Shown piece by piece: positions 1-11,068 of a stretch of 32,204 nucleotides of DNA. The notes beneath the pieces are model-generated. The model had not been told where the DNA came from and searched no databases. It was given only the letters and a program-made list of their open reading frames with translations. The position numbers and the translations under genes are program-made. Within the stretch, counting starts at the first letter, position 1. Every line of letters begins with the position of its first letter. The stretch spans positions 1 through 32,204 of the forward strand of contig JAJUJF010000016.1 in NCBI GenBank assembly GCA_029265455.1, given 5' to 3'. This DNA comes from Paracoccaceae bacterium. Lineage in GTDB: Bacteria; Pseudomonadota; Alphaproteobacteria; Rhodobacterales; Rhodobacteraceae.

Positions 1-1
1 C

Positions 2-1006
2 CACGAGACCGGGGTGACCAATGTCATCGATCCGCTCGCCGGCTCCTATTACGTCGAGAAGCTCACGCACGACCTCGCAGAAGCGGCCTGGGCCCTCATC
101 GAGGAGGTCGAGGCCATGGGCGGCATGACCAAGGCGGTCGACTCGGGCATGCCGAAACTGCGGATCGAGGAGGCGGCCGCGCGGCGGCAGGCCCGCGTCG
201 ATCGCGGGGACGAGGTGATCGTCGGCGTGAACAAGTATCGTCCCGCCAACCCGGAGCATGTCGACATCCTCAACATCGACAATGCCAAGGTACGGGAAGC
301 GCAGGTTGCGCGGCTCACGCGGATCAGGGAGACACGCGATGCGGCCGCCTGCGAGGCGGCGCTGAAGGCGCTCGAGGAGACCGCCCGCGGCGACGGCAAC
401 CTGCTTGCCGCCGCGATCGAGGCGGCGCGGGCACGGGCGAGCGTGGGGGAGATGTCGATGGCGATGGAAAGGGTGTTCGGCCGCCACCGTGCCGAGGTGC
501 GGACCCTCGCCGGCGTCTATGGCGCCGCCTACGAGGGCGACGAGGGCTTTGCCGAGATCCAGAAGGAGGTCGAGCGTTTCGCCGAGGAGGAAGGGCGCCG
601 GCCGCGGATGCTGGTGGTCAAGCTCGGCCAGGACGGCCACGACCGCGGCGCCAAGGTGATCGCCACCGCCTTCGCCGACATCGGTTTCGACGTCGATGTC
701 GGCCCGCTCTTCCAGACCCCGGAGGAGGCGGCGCAGGATGCGATCGACAATGACGTGCATGTCGTCGGCGTCTCGAGCCAGGCCGCCGGCCACCGCACGC
801 TCGCGCCGCAACTGGTCGAGGCCTTGCGCGCGCGCGGCGCCGGCGACATCCTCGTCATCTGTGGCGGCGTGATCCCGAGCCAGGACTACGCCGATCTCGA
901 GAAGGCGGGGGTGAAGGCGATCTTCGGCCCAGGCACCAACATCCCCGAGGCGGCACGCGGCATCCTGCGGCTGATCCGTAACGAGCGGAAGGCGATGGCA
1001 GGCTGA
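2..1006 (+). CDS. scpA: Methylmalonyl-CoA mutase, C-terminal part (5' end outside window)
   Basis: Adenosylcobalamin-dependent mutase that interconverts (R)-methylmalonyl-CoA and succinyl-CoA, the last step of propionyl-CoA assimilation. Only the end of the TIM-barrel domain and the whole B12-binding domain are present; the reading frame is open at the left edge, so the start is missing. The piece begins with a [21 protein letters not shown] stretch typical of the family. The C-terminal domain carries the DxHxxG cobalamin motif (DGHDRG, nt 631-648; His is the lower axial ligand), then VGVSS and VICGGVIP. These match methylmalonyl-CoA mutase better than ethylmalonyl-CoA mutase (Ecm), whose motif region differs. 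The stop overlaps the next start (TGATG). The downstream prpE fits a propionate pathway; propionyl-CoA carboxylase and the mutase chaperone meaB are not in the window. Confidence 0.95.
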   Translation, partial: HETGVTNVIDPLAGSYYVEKLTHDLAEAAWALIEEVEAMGGMTKAVDSGMPKLRIEEAAARRQARVDRGDEVIVGVNKYRPANPEHVDILNIDNAKVREAQVARLTRIRETRDAAACEAALKALEETARGDGNLLAAAIEAARARASVGEMSMAMERVFGRHRAEVRTLAGVYGAAYEGDEGFAEIQKEVERFAEEEGRRPRMLVVKLGQDGHDRGAKVIATAFADIGFDVDVGPLFQTPEEAAQDAIDNDVHVVGVSSQAAGHRTLAPQLVEALRARGAGDILVICGGVIPSQDYADLEKAGVKAIFGPGTNIPEAARGILRLIRNERKAMAG

Positions 1007-1806
1007 TGGCCCAGGCGATCCCGGTCTTCGTCATCAACCTCGACCGCCGCCCCGACCGGCGCGACTTCATGGCGCGCCAGCTCGATGGCATGGGCGTGGA
1101 ATGGGTGCGCATACCGGCCCTTGATGCGAAGACCGTGAGCGACGAGCGGCTTGCCGAGGATGTCGCCCTCTCCGGCCATCTCATCCCGATGGGCCGCGGC
1201 AGCCAGTGCAATGCCTGCAACCATTTCACCATCATGCGGCACCTGGTCGCGTCCGGGGCGCCGGCGGCCCTCGTGCTCGAGGACGACATGGAGCTCAGCC
1301 CCGACGTCGCCGGCTTCCTCCGTGACGCGGACTGGCTGCCCGACGGGGCCGGCATCATCCGCCTGGAGAAATGGTCCCGACGGGCAAGCTCGAAACTGCT
1401 CGGACCGCCGATCGGAAGAAGCCCGGTGGAAGGCCGCACGATCCGCAAGCTCTATTCCCGGATCGGCGGCTCCGGCGCCTACATCATCACGGCGGGTGCC
1501 GCGCAGCGGATCCTCGACGGCAAGGGGATCCTGCGCCACCCGATCGACCATCTCCTCTTCAACCTCAACATCTCCCCTCTCGCGCGCGAGGTCGGCGTGG
1601 CGATGGTGCTGCCGGCGTTGGCGCGGCAGGAATGGTCGGGCCTCGCCTCCGACATCTCGCGCGACCGCAAGGCGCATGAAAAGACGCTGCGGGACCGGGC
1701 GCGGCGCGGACTGTCGGAGATCAGGCTCCTGCCGCAGCAGGTCGCGGCGGTGGTCTTCAGGGGTGCGAGGCTCCTTCCGATCGAATTCTCGGAGAGCACA
1801 CGATGA
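1006..1806 (+). CDS. Glycosyltransferase family 25 (LPS/surface-glycan type)
   Basis: Predicted to transfer a sugar to a lipopolysaccharide or other surface glycan in the cytoplasm; donor and acceptor cannot be told. The N-terminus has the GT25 hallmark IPVFVINLDRRPDRR (residues 5-19). An acidic ALVLEDDMEL stretch lies near residues 88-97 and probably binds metal and nucleotide-sugar. The C-terminus is basic and amphipathic and could touch the membrane. At 266 aa it has ordinary length for the family. Its ATG overlaps the mutase stop (TGATG), and its own stop overlaps the next glycosyltransferase (ATGA), so all three genes appear translationally coupled. Family assignment is firm; pathway is inferred only. 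Confidence 0.85.
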   Translation: MAQAIPVFVINLDRRPDRRDFMARQLDGMGVEWVRIPALDAKTVSDERLAEDVALSGHLIPMGRGSQCNACNHFTIMRHLVASGAPAALVLEDDMELSPDVAGFLRDADWLPDGAGIIRLEKWSRRASSKLLGPPIGRSPVEGRTIRKLYSRIGGSGAYIITAGAAQRILDGKGILRHPIDHLLFNLNISPLAREVGVAMVLPALARQEWSGLASDISRDRKAHEKTLRDRARRGLSEIRLLPQQVAAVVFRGARLLPIEFSESTR

Positions 1807-2603
1807 AGGTTGCCGTCGGCTGCGTGAAATGGGGCACCCGGTTCGGGCCGGATTACGTCAACGTCCTCTACCGTGCCGTGCGCGACCATCTCCGGTACCC
1901 GCACCGTTTCGTCTGCCTCACCCACGAGCCCGAGGGGCTCGATCCGGGGATCGAGACCATGCCGGTGCCCGACATCGGCGTGCCGCCGAGCGAATGGCTG
2001 AAACGCGGCTGCTGGCCCAAGGTGGCGCTGTTCGCGCCGGAGGTCTTCGCCGACGACGAGATCGTGCTCTATCTCGACCTCGACCTGATGATCGTCGGCC
2101 AGCTCGATCCGTTCATCGACCTCGTCCGCGACAGGCCGGCGTTCTACACGCTTCGCGAATGGAACCCGCCGATCTGGCGCGTCCTGCCGCTTGCCTGGCG
2201 CCCCGACCGCGGCAGCCAGGGTTCGATCTACGTCTGGCGCGCGGGCGAGCAGCGCCATGTCTACGATCATTTCCGCGCCAACGTCGATTACGTACGGGAG
2301 AACTTCTGGTCGGACCGGTTCTACCTGCCGAACATCGCGATCGGCGCGACCTACCTGCCCTACGAATGGACGGCGAGTTTCAAGAACGTCTGTGTCCGGC
2401 CCTGGCCGCTCAATCTCGTCCTGCCGCCGCGCCGGCCGCCGGCGGGGGTGAAGGTGCTGGTCTTCCACGGCAGGCCGCGGCCGATCGACCTGATGGGCAG
2501 GCCGGGCGAACGATGGGGATCGAAACGCCGCTCGGGCACCGAGCCGGTGCCCTGGGTGCGTGACTACTGGACCGGTTACGGCGGAAGGCTGCCCGCGACC
2601 TGA
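1803..2603 (+). CDS. Putative glycosyltransferase with DxD motif
   Basis: A 266-aa protein resembling nucleotide-diphospho-sugar transferases of the GT-A fold. It starts with a Rossmann-like strand (MKVAVGCVKWGTRFGPDYV). The central IVLYLDLDLMIVGQLDP, about residues 83-99, holds a DLD motif as expected for Mn-UDP-sugar binding. Conserved-looking WNPPIW and GSQGSIYVWRAG segments follow, and VLVFHGRPRP lies near the C-terminus, a place where GT-A enzymes often have a metal-binding His. No signal peptide or membrane segment is visible. It overlaps the upstream GT25 gene by ATGA, so the two probably modify the same glycan. A 77-nt gap separates it from maeB. Confidence 0.75.
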   Translation: MKVAVGCVKWGTRFGPDYVNVLYRAVRDHLRYPHRFVCLTHEPEGLDPGIETMPVPDIGVPPSEWLKRGCWPKVALFAPEVFADDEIVLYLDLDLMIVGQLDPFIDLVRDRPAFYTLREWNPPIWRVLPLAWRPDRGSQGSIYVWRAGEQRHVYDHFRANVDYVRENFWSDRFYLPNIAIGATYLPYEWTASFKNVCVRPWPLNLVLPPRRPPAGVKVLVFHGRPRPIDLMGRPGERWGSKRRSGTEPVPWVRDYWTGYGGRLPAT

Positions 2604-2680
2604 GGCGCTGCCGCTTGCCGGAAGCGCGAAGATCGCCCGATAATGACGACGAGCGGCATCCGGATGACAGGGGAGACGGC

Positions 2681-4960
2681 GTGGACCAGAGCCAGATCGA
2701 CAAGATGCGGCAGGCGGCGCTCGACTATCACGAGCATCCCAAGCCGGGAAAGCTCGAGATTCGCGCCACGAAGCCGATGGCGAACCAGCGCGACCTTGCA
2801 CGCGCCTATTCCCCCGGTGTCGCCGAGGCCTGCCGCGAGATCATCGCCGATCCGCAGACGGCCGCGCGCTACACGGCCCGGTCCAATCTCGTCGGCGTGG
2901 TCTCGAACGGGACGGCGGTCCTCGGCCTCGGCAACATCGGGGCGCTCGCCTCGAAACCGGTAATGGAGGGCAAGGCGGTCCTCTTCAAGAAATTCGCCAA
3001 TATCGACTGTTTCGACATCGAGCTGAACGAATCCGACCCCGAGCGGCTCGCCGACATCATCACGGCGCTCGAGCCCTCCTTCGGGGCGATCAACCTCGAG
3101 GACATCAAGGCGCCCGAGTGTTTCATCGTCGAGCGGCTCTGCCGCGAGCGGATGAACATCCCCGTCTTCCACGACGACCAGCACGGCACCGCGATCGTCG
3201 TCGGGGCGGCGGCGCGCAACGCGCTCGAACTCGCCGGCAAGAAGTTCGAGGACATCAAGATCGTCTCCACCGGCGGCGGCGCCGCCGGGATCGCCTGTCT
3301 CAACATGCTGGTGAAGCTCGGCGCGAAACGCGAGAACATCTGGCTCGTCGATCTTCACGGCCTCGTCCACGAAGGGCGCGAGGCGGACATGAACCCGCAG
3401 AAGGCGGCCTTCGCCCAGCCGGGCGGTCCGCGCAGCCTCGAGGAGGTGATCGAGGGCGCGGATCTCTTCCTCGGCCTCTCCGGGCCGCGGGTGCTGAGCC
3501 AGCTGATGGTGGCCCGCATGGCCGAGCCGCCGATCATCTTCGCCCTCGCCAATCCCGAGCCCGAGATCGTCCCGGAGCTTGCCCGCGACGTCTCGCCCGA
3601 CGCGATCATCGCCACCGGGCGTTCGGACTATCCCAACCAGGTCAACAACGTCCTGTGCTTCCCGTTCATCTTCCGCGGCGCGCTCGATGTCGGTGCGACC
3701 GAGATCAACGACGAGATGGAGATCGCCTGCATCGAGGGAATCGCGGCGCTGGCGCGGGCCTCGTCGAGCGCGGAGGCCGCGGCCGCCTACCAGGGCGAGC
3801 GGCTGAGCTTCGGACGCGACTACCTGATCCCGAAACCCTTCGATCCGCGGCTGCTCGCCGTCGTCGCGAGCGCGGTGGCGGAAGCGGCGATGAAGAGCGG
3901 CGTCGCCGCCCGGCCGCTCGATGACATCGACGCCTACCGCGCGCGGCTCAACGACCAGGTCTATCGCTCGGCCTTCATCATGCGGCGGGTGTTCGACGCG
4001 GCCCGCGGCGCCCGGCGGCGGATCGTCTTCGCGGAGGGCGAGGACGAGCGGGTGCTGCGCGCGGTACTGGCAATGAACGAGGAGGAGGTGGAGCGGCCGA
4101 TCCTGATCGGGCGGCCGGAGGTGATCGAGCTTCGCTGCGAGCGCCACGCGATCCCGCTCGAGCCGGGACGGCATTACGAGACGGTGAACCCGGAAAGCGA
4201 CCCGCGCTACCGCGAGTACTGGGAGACCTATCACCGGATCATGGAACGTCGCGGCGTCACCCCCGACCTTGCCCGGGCGGTCATGCGCACGAACACGACG
4301 GCGATCGCCGCGGTGATGGTCCATCGCGGCGAGGCCGACTCGATGATCTGCGGCACCTTCGGCCAGTATCTGTGGCACCTCAAGTACGTGACCCAGGTGC
4401 TCGAACACGAGGGTTTCCGTCCGGTGGGCGCGTTGTCGCTGATGATCACCGAGACGGACAATCTCTTCATCGCCGACACGCATGTGCATCCCGTCCCCAC
4501 GCCCGAGCAGATCGCCGAGACCGCGATCGCGGCGGCCCGGCAGGTCCGCCGCTTCGGCCTCGAGCCGAAGGTGGCGCTCTGCTCCCATTCGCAGTTCGGC
4601 AATCTCGACACCGATTCCGGGCAGCGGATGCGGGCGGCCCTGGCGATCCTCGACCGGCGCAAGCCCGACTTCGCCTATGACGGCGAGATGCATTCCGATC
4701 AGGCGCTCGACCCGGTGCTGCGGGCGCGGATGTTCCCCAACTGCCGGTTCGAGGGCGCGGCCAACGTGCTGATCTTCGCCTATACCGACGCGGCAAGCTG
4801 TGCGCGGAACATCATCAAGCAGGTGGGTGGCGGGCTCGAGGTGGGGCCGATCCTGATGGGCATGGCCAATCGCGCCCATATCGTGACGCCGTCGATCACC
4901 TCGCGGGGGCTTCTCAACATCGCAGCACTCGCGGGGGCACCGGTCGCGAGTTACGGCTAG
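2681..4960 (+). CDS. maeB: NADP-dependent malic enzyme with C-terminal phosphotransacetylase-like domain
   Basis: Oxidatively decarboxylates malate to pyruvate with NADP+, linking the TCA cycle to gluconeogenic and fatty-acid precursors. I chose the GTG at 2681 because AGGGGAG lies 5 nt upstream; this gives 759 aa, the usual MaeB length. The frame is open further upstream to 2615 without a good RBS. Residues about 1-425 are the malic-enzyme part: YSPGVAEAC, the [11 protein letters not shown] metal/malate motif and the [11 protein letters not shown] dinucleotide fold. Residues from about 430 form a phosphotransacetylase-like regulatory domain beginning near [16 protein letters not shown], which in characterised MaeB binds acetyl-CoA and is not catalytic. 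It precedes prpE by 10 nt, so malate formed from propionate could be drawn off to pyruvate. Confidence 0.95.
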   Translation: MDQSQIDKMRQAALDYHEHPKPGKLEIRATKPMANQRDLARAYSPGVAEACREIIADPQTAARYTARSNLVGVVSNGTAVLGLGNIGALASKPVMEGKAVLFKKFANIDCFDIELNESDPERLADIITALEPSFGAINLEDIKAPECFIVERLCRERMNIPVFHDDQHGTAIVVGAAARNALELAGKKFEDIKIVSTGGGAAGIACLNMLVKLGAKRENIWLVDLHGLVHEGREADMNPQKAAFAQPGGPRSLEEVIEGADLFLGLSGPRVLSQLMVARMAEPPIIFALANPEPEIVPELARDVSPDAIIATGRSDYPNQVNNVLCFPFIFRGALDVGATEINDEMEIACIEGIAALARASSSAEAAAAYQGERLSFGRDYLIPKPFDPRLLAVVASAVAEAAMKSGVAARPLDDIDAYRARLNDQVYRSAFIMRRVFDAARGARRRIVFAEGEDERVLRAVLAMNEEEVERPILIGRPEVIELRCERHAIPLEPGRHYETVNPESDPRYREYWETYHRIMERRGVTPDLARAVMRTNTTAIAAVMVHRGEADSMICGTFGQYLWHLKYVTQVLEHEGFRPVGALSLMITETDNLFIADTHVHPVPTPEQIAETAIAAARQVRRFGLEPKVALCSHSQFGNLDTDSGQRMRAALAILDRRKPDFAYDGEMHSDQALDPVLRARMFPNCRFEGAANVLIFAYTDAASCARNIIKQVGGGLEVGPILMGMANRAHIVTPSITSRGLLNIAALAGAPVASYG

Positions 4961-4970
4961 GAGTAGGGCA

Positions 4971-6863
4971 ATGGGCTACCGCGAGATCTACGAGGGATGG
5001 AAGGCAGACCCGGAAGGGTTCTGGATGCAGGCGGCCGAAGCGATCGACTGGGAGCGCAAGCCCTCGCGCGCGCTCGACGACAGCCGCGCCCCCTTCTACG
5101 GCTGGTATGCCGACGGCACCTGCAATGCCTGCTGGAACGCGCTCGACCGCCATGTCGAGGCGGGGCATGGTGATCGGCTCGCGATCATTCATGATTCGCC
5201 GATCACCGGCACCCGGGCCTCCCTCACCTTCCGCGAGGCCCGCGACCGCGTGGCGCGGCTTGCAGGCGCGCTGGCCGCGAAGGGCGTTGGCAAGGGCGAC
5301 CGCGTGGTGATCTACATGCCGATGGTGCCGGAGGCGCTGATCGCGATGCTCGCCTGCGCACGGCTCGGCGCGATCCACTCGGTGGTCTTCGGCGGCTTCG
5401 CGGCGCCGGAACTCGCCGTCCGGATCGACGATGCCGAGCCCAAGGCGCTGATCGCCGCCTCCTGCGGCATCGAGCCCGGCCGCGTCGTCGCCTACAAGCC
5501 TATGGTCGACCAGGCGATCGAGATGAGCCGGTGGAAACCCGATTTCTGCGTCATCCTCCAGCGCGAACAGGCCGAGGCGACGCTGGTCGAGGGGCGCGAC
5601 CACGAGTGGCACGCCTTCCAGGAAGGGGCCGAGCCGGCGCCCTGCACGATGGTGGGCGGCATGGACCCGCTCTACATCCTCTATACCTCCGGCACGACCG
5701 GCCAGCCGAAGGGCGTGGTGCGCGCCACCGGCGGTTATCTCGTCGCGCTTGAATGGACGATGAGGAACATCTACGCCATCGATCCGGGCGAGGTGTTCTT
5801 CACCGCCTCCGACGTCGGCTGGGTCGTCGGCCATTCCTACATCTGCTACGGCCCGCTCGTGCGCGGGGCGACCACCATCGTCTTCGAGGGCAAGCCCGTC
5901 GGCACCCCCGACGCCGGCACCTTCTGGCGGGTGATCGAGGAGCACGAGGTCCGGAGCTTCTTCACCGCGCCCACCGCCTTCCGGGCGATCAAGCGCGAGG
6001 ACCCGCAGGCCGAGTTCCTAGCGAAACACGACATCTCGTCGCTCCGCTATCTCTTCCTCGCCGGCGAGCGCGCCGACCCCGACACGATCGAATGGGCGCA
6101 GCGTCACCTCAAGGTGCCGGTGATCGACCACTGGTGGCAGACGGAGACCGGCTGGGCAATCGCGGCGAACCCGGTGGGGATCGAGCTGCTGCCGGTCAAG
6201 CCCGGCTCGCCGACGGTGCCGATGCCCGGTTACGATGTGCAGATCCTTGACGAGGCCGGCAACCCGCTGCCCCCGAACACGCTCGGCGCGGTCGCGATCA
6301 GGCTGCCGCTGCCGCCGGGAACGCTGCCCACGCTCTGGAATGCCGACGAGCGGTTCAGGTCCGCCTATCTCGACACCTATCCCGGCTATTATGCCACGGG
6401 CGACGCCGGCACCATCGACGAGGACGGCTATCTCGCGATCATGGCCCGCACGGACGACGTGATCAACGTCGCCGGCCACCGCCTCTCGACCGGGGCGATG
6501 GAGGAGGTGCTGGCAAGCCACCCCGACGTCGCCGAATGCGCCGTCCTCGGCATTGCCGACCCGCTGAAGGGACAGGTGCCGATGGGCTTCCTCTGCCTCA
6601 ACCGGGGTTCGACCCGCGACCACGACGAGGTGATCCGGGAATGCATCGCCCTCGTGCGCGAGAGGATCGGGCCGGTTGCCGCCTTCCGGAACGCCTGCGT
6701 CGTCGACCGGCTGCCGAAGACGCGCTCGGGCAAGATCCTGCGCGGCGTGATGGGGCGGATCGTCGAGGGCCGCGACTGGAAGGCGCCGGCCACCATCGAT
6801 GATCCGGCAATCCTCGACGAGATTTCGGAGTCGGTCGCAGGCCTGCGCAACAAGCCGGACTGA
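4971..6863 (+). CDS. prpE: Propionyl-CoA synthetase (propionate--CoA ligase)
   Basis: Activates propionate to propionyl-CoA through an acyl-adenylate, feeding the methylmalonyl-CoA route whose mutase lies upstream. At 630 aa it has PrpE length. The ANL-superfamily phosphate loop YTSGTTGQPKG is at residues 238-248. The PrpE-typical DVGWVVGHSYICYGPL and VFEGKPVGTPDAG follow, then the adenine-site DHWWQTETGW. The C-terminal PKTRSGKILRG contains the catalytic lysine, near residue 588, that protein acetyltransferases target in relatives. GGAGTAGGG immediately before the ATG could serve as RBS. Acetyl-CoA synthetase is the main alternative, but the PrpE signatures argue against it. The next gene is 262 nt away, so this probably ends the transcript. 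Confidence 0.93.
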   Translation: MGYREIYEGWKADPEGFWMQAAEAIDWERKPSRALDDSRAPFYGWYADGTCNACWNALDRHVEAGHGDRLAIIHDSPITGTRASLTFREARDRVARLAGALAAKGVGKGDRVVIYMPMVPEALIAMLACARLGAIHSVVFGGFAAPELAVRIDDAEPKALIAASCGIEPGRVVAYKPMVDQAIEMSRWKPDFCVILQREQAEATLVEGRDHEWHAFQEGAEPAPCTMVGGMDPLYILYTSGTTGQPKGVVRATGGYLVALEWTMRNIYAIDPGEVFFTASDVGWVVGHSYICYGPLVRGATTIVFEGKPVGTPDAGTFWRVIEEHEVRSFFTAPTAFRAIKREDPQAEFLAKHDISSLRYLFLAGERADPDTIEWAQRHLKVPVIDHWWQTETGWAIAANPVGIELLPVKPGSPTVPMPGYDVQILDEAGNPLPPNTLGAVAIRLPLPPGTLPTLWNADERFRSAYLDTYPGYYATGDAGTIDEDGYLAIMARTDDVINVAGHRLSTGAMEEVLASHPDVAECAVLGIADPLKGQVPMGFLCLNRGSTRDHDEVIRECIALVRERIGPVAAFRNACVVDRLPKTRSGKILRGVMGRIVEGRDWKAPATIDDPAILDEISESVAGLRNKPD

Positions 6864-6967
6864 GACCTGCAATTCCGTCCCGGGCGGTGCGGCGAGGCCT
6901 GATTCGGCCCTGGCGTCCGCACCGGCTGCCCCTGACCTCGCGCAATTCTTCCTTTGCAAGGAGAACA

Positions 6968-6991
6968 ATGCCCGAATTGGCGGCTTTGTGA
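6968..6991 (+). other. Possible 7-codon leader ORF (MPELAAL)
   Basis: An AAGGAG sequence at 6958-6963 sits 4 nt before an ATG that opens a seven-codon frame ending in TGA at 6989-6991. It lies in the 262-nt gap between prpE and the kinase-like gene, in a locally AT-richer stretch. The RBS spacing is good, but no conservation evidence is available and chance is possible. It lies upstream of the extended -10 motif at 7014-7022, so it may belong to a different transcript from the kinase gene. Confidence 0.25.
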
Positions 6992-7013
6992 TCGCCTGGC
7001 GACGTTTGCGTTT

Positions 7014-7022
7014 TGCTATTAT
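7014..7022 (+). promoter_or_regulatory. Possible extended -10 promoter for the two-component pair
   Basis: TGC-TATTAT is an extended -10 match (TGn-TATAAT) in an AT-rich patch upstream of the kinase-like gene. No good -35 exists at 16-18 nt. Transcription would start near 7029, leaving a leader of roughly 95 nt before the ATG at 7126, with a GATATC palindrome in it. Inferred from motif alone. Confidence 0.3.
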
Positions 7023-7125
7023 CTCCCGCAGAGATATCATGTGGCGATCCGCAGTCAGTCCGTTCAACCATAAGTTTGGCGACTCCTGACGCGGGGCCGG
7101 CGGCAGCCAAAGGCATTGTACTTGA

Positions 7126-8234
7126 ATGACCTCCTTTCATCTCCCGCCTGAAGCCTCGGGCCTTGTCGATTGCGACCCGTACAACCGGACGATGCTGGCT
7201 CATGACATCAGGAACGCGCTGAGCGGAGTGACCGGCGGCATTGCCCTTGTCGGCCGCGCCCGGATCGAACCCGGCCTCATCCCCCAGCTCGACCGGATCC
7301 TCGCTGCGGGAGAGGAGCTCGGCCATCTGGTCGCGGCCGCCCTCGGCGAAAGCGGCGGGACCGGGCCGGAGGGGACGGGGGATGCCGCAGCGACCCGGCT
7401 TCCCGCCCTTCTCGATACGGTCGGGCGGCGATGGAAGGGAGAAGCGGCGGCGCGGTCGCGCGAATTCAGGATCGAGACCGGTCCGGACCTTCCGGGCGGG
7501 CTGCGCGTGCCCGCGCTCGATCTCCTGCGCATCCTCGGCAATCTCATCGACAGCGCCCTCCGGCGCGGCGATGGCGGGATCGTGCGCCTCGTGATCCGCC
7601 GCGAAGCCGATGGCGGCATCCTCCTCGCGGTCTCCGCCGGGAGGACGGGAGGCAGGGACGGAGCCGGTTCCCCGGACGCCTCCGGCCAGCACCGGGACCA
7701 CGGGACGGAAGGCGACGGGATCGGCCTCCACATCGCCCACAAGCTGACCGAACGCGCGGGCGGAAGCCTCCGGCTCGCGGACCCTTCCACAAGCGGGGCC
7801 GGGATGATCCTGCGCCTGCCCCCGGCTCTCGCCATCGAGGAGCCAGGCGGCCCGGAGAGGGAAGCGGCGGAACTGACGGCCGCAGGCGCTGAAGCCGATC
7901 CGGCCGTCGACCGCGCGGCATTCGACGCGCTCGTGGCGATGATCGGCCCGGAAATGATGCCGGAGCTCCTCGACCGGATCGAAAGCGATGTCGCCTCGGC
8001 GCGGGATGCCCTTGCCGGGGCCATCGATCCGCCTGCCGTCGAGGTCATCCGCGCCAAGTCGCATATCCTGATCTCGGTCGCCGGAAGCTTCGGGGCGACC
8101 CGGCTGCAACATGCGGCGACCGCCCTCAACGCCGCGGCACGGGATCCCGCCGCACCGGGGCTCGGGGATCAGGTCCGTGCCTGCCTGGCCGAGATCGCGG
8201 CCGCGCTGGAATTCGTCAGGGCCGAGAGGACGGC

Positions 8235-8241
<7 letters not shown>
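7126..8241 (+). CDS. Histidine-kinase-like / HPt phosphotransfer protein
   Basis: A 371-aa soluble signalling protein, with no membrane segment or recognisable sensor domain. The N-terminus resembles a kinase dimerisation/phosphoacceptor helix with a candidate H-box (MLAHDIRNALSG, His26). Residues about 125-245 look like a HATPase domain but are eroded. The N-box reads GNLIDSALR, with Ser where the second Asn is expected, and no DxGxG is seen. A glycine-rich GDGIGLHIAHKL is retained. The C-terminal region (about 262-370) is HPt-like, with a candidate phospho-His313 in AKSHILISVAGSFGA. Such an architecture could relay phosphate rather than autophosphorylate. It overlaps the response-regulator start, so the partner is clear. 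No strong RBS precedes 7126, so the start is less certain than the frame. Confidence 0.7.
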
Positions 8242-9701
<1,460 letters not shown>

Positions 9702-9710
9702 ACCGCTGCT

Positions 9711-9756
9711 CCGCACCCGGGTTGCCGCGGGGTGCGGCCCCCGAATCCGCTCGGGG
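9711..9756 (+). terminator. Two consecutive hairpins after the response regulator
   Basis: CCGCACCC (9711-9718) pairs with GGGTGCGG (9730-9737), and CCCCGA (9739-9744) pairs with TCGGGG (9751-9756). They begin 9 nt after the stop codon. There is no T-tract, so intrinsic termination is uncertain; they may protect the 3' end or aid Rho-dependent ending. Confidence 0.4.
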
Positions 9757-9836
9757 CCCGGGCGTTTGCCCGAACGGCAGCCTGCTCGACTGCGGCGCCG
9801 GCGCGCCTGCGCCATGGTGCGGAGGGCTCGCCGCCC

Positions 9837-9866
9837 TTGTCATTCCCGCATGCCGAACTGCATAGT
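9837..9866 (+). promoter_or_regulatory. Predicted promoter of the cdd-deoCAB-upp operon
   Basis: TTGTCA (9837-9842, 5/6 to TTGACA) and CATAGT (9861-9866, 4/6 to TATAAT) are separated by 18 nt. Transcription would start near 9873, giving a short leader that still holds the GGAG RBS (9879-9882) before ATG 9891. A GCCGA/TCGGC dyad (9852-9856 and 9866-9870) brackets the -10 and could be an operator for a nucleoside-responsive repressor; that is inference. Confidence 0.4.
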
Positions 9867-9890
9867 CGGCGCGCGAACGGAGCGAACGGG

Positions 9891-10298
9891 ATGACAGCCA
9901 TGAGCCTTCTCCAGCGCGCGCTCGAGGCGCGGGCGAATGCCCATGCCCCCTATTCGGGATTTTCCGTCGGTGCGGCGATCCGCTGCCCGGATGGCAGCAT
10001 CCACGTCGGGTGCAACGTGGAGAATGCGTCCTATCCCGAAGGAACCTGCGCCGAGACCGGCGCCATCGCCGCGATGGTGGCCGCTGGCCGCCGCGCGATC
10101 GCCGAGGTCCTCGTCGTCGCCGAGGCGACCGCGCCGGTCCCGCCCTGCGGCGGCTGCCGGCAGCGGCTCGCGGAATTCGCCGGACCGGAGACGCCGGTGA
10201 TCCTCGCCGGCCCGGACGGCGAACGGCTGCGCACGACGATGGGGGCGCTGCTGCCCGGCAGCTTCGGCGCCGGGCACCTGCCGGAGATGCCGGCATGA
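9891..10298 (+). CDS. cdd: Cytidine deaminase
   Basis: Zinc enzyme deaminating cytidine and deoxycytidine to uridine and deoxyuridine, the entry step of this salvage operon. I chose ATG 9891 because GGAG lies 8 nt upstream (9879-9882); ATG 9900 would be 17 nt away, and the open frame further upstream lacks initiation signals. The 135-aa product matches the short homotetrameric class. Zinc ligands are Cys53, Cys86 and Cys89, with catalytic Glu55 in CAETG and PCGGC. HAPYSGFSVGAA is the substrate loop. Its stop overlaps the deoC start (ATGA), indicating translational coupling. Confidence 0.95.
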   Translation: MTAMSLLQRALEARANAHAPYSGFSVGAAIRCPDGSIHVGCNVENASYPEGTCAETGAIAAMVAAGRRAIAEVLVVAEATAPVPPCGGCRQRLAEFAGPETPVILAGPDGERLRTTMGALLPGSFGAGHLPEMPA

Positions 10299-11068
10299 GA
10301 CGCAGCTGCGCAGAACCCGCCGCCGATGCGGCCAGGGCGCTCGCCTGTCTTGATCTCACCCTGCTCGAGGAGGGGGCGACGCCCCGGGATGTGGACGCGC
10401 TCTGCGACCGGGCGCGGACGCCGCACGGACCCGTCGCCGCCGTCTGCGTCTTTCCGGCTTCCGTCGCACGTGCCCGGTCGCGGCTCGCCGGGAGCGGCAT
10501 CCGTGTGGCGACGGTGGTGAATTTCCCGGGCGGCGACCTCCCGATCGATTCCATCCGCACGACGGCGGCCGAGGCGCTTGCCGCGGGCGCGCAGGAGATC
10601 GACATGGTGATCCCGTGGCAGGCGCTCCACGCCGGCGACGAGGGCCCCGTGCGCGAGACGATCCGGACCATCCGCCAGACCGCCCGCGATGCGGTGCTGA
10701 AGACCATCCTCGAGACCGGCGCGCTCGACCGGCCCGAACTGATCGCCCGCGCGGCCACGATCGCGATCGCGGAGGGCGCGGATTTCCTCAAGACCTCCAC
10801 CGGCAGGGCGGAGGTGAACGCGACGCCCGAGGCGGTGGAGATCCTGCTCGAGGCGGCGAAGGCCGCGCCCCGGACGGTCGGCGTCAAGCCCGCGGGCGGG
10901 ATCCGCACGGCGGACGACGCTGCGCGCCTTCTCGCGCTTGCCGACCGGATCATGGGACCGGACTGGGCGCGCCCGGAGACGTTCCGCATCGGCGCGTCGA
11001 GCCTGATCTCGAGCCTCCTCGCGGTACTCGACGGGGAGGCCGCGACTCTTCCCGGCGGCGGCTACTGA
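10295..11068 (+). CDS. deoC: Deoxyribose-phosphate aldolase
   Basis: Class I aldolase splitting 2-deoxyribose-5-phosphate into acetaldehyde and glyceraldehyde-3-phosphate, the last step of deoxynucleoside catabolism. It is 257 aa. The Schiff-base lysine is Lys166 in DFLKTSTG, the second active-site lysine is Lys198 in GVKPAGGIR, and Asp103 (EIDMVI) completes the proton relay. ATG 10295 overlaps the cdd stop; the frame is open upstream but that stretch is cdd in another frame. It ends overlapping deoA (TGATG), so cdd, deoC and deoA form one tightly coupled block. Confidence 0.95.
   Translation: MRRSCAEPAADAARALACLDLTLLEEGATPRDVDALCDRARTPHGPVAAVCVFPASVARARSRLAGSGIRVATVVNFPGGDLPIDSIRTTAAEALAAGAQEIDMVIPWQALHAGDEGPVRETIRTIRQTARDAVLKTILETGALDRPELIARAATIAIAEGADFLKTSTGRAEVNATPEAVEILLEAAKAAPRTVGVKPAGGIRTADDAARLLALADRIMGPDWARPETFRIGASSLISSLLAVLDGEAATLPGGGY

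Noticed and set aside
2576..4879. Long open frame (767 codons) on the minus strand
   Set aside because: It is antisense to maeB, whose motifs are unmistakable. The product is His/Arg/Asp-rich low-complexity text typical of a GC-rich shadow frame.
6996..7016. Possible sigma-54 promoter (TGG...TTTGC) before the kinase-like gene
   Set aside because: GG and GC elements are 8 nt apart, or much further with the next GC, rather than the required 10; the spacing rule for sigma-54 is strict.
7038..7088. Short ORF MWRSAVSPFNHKFGDS before the kinase-like gene
   Set aside because: It has no convincing RBS and no coupling to the next gene.
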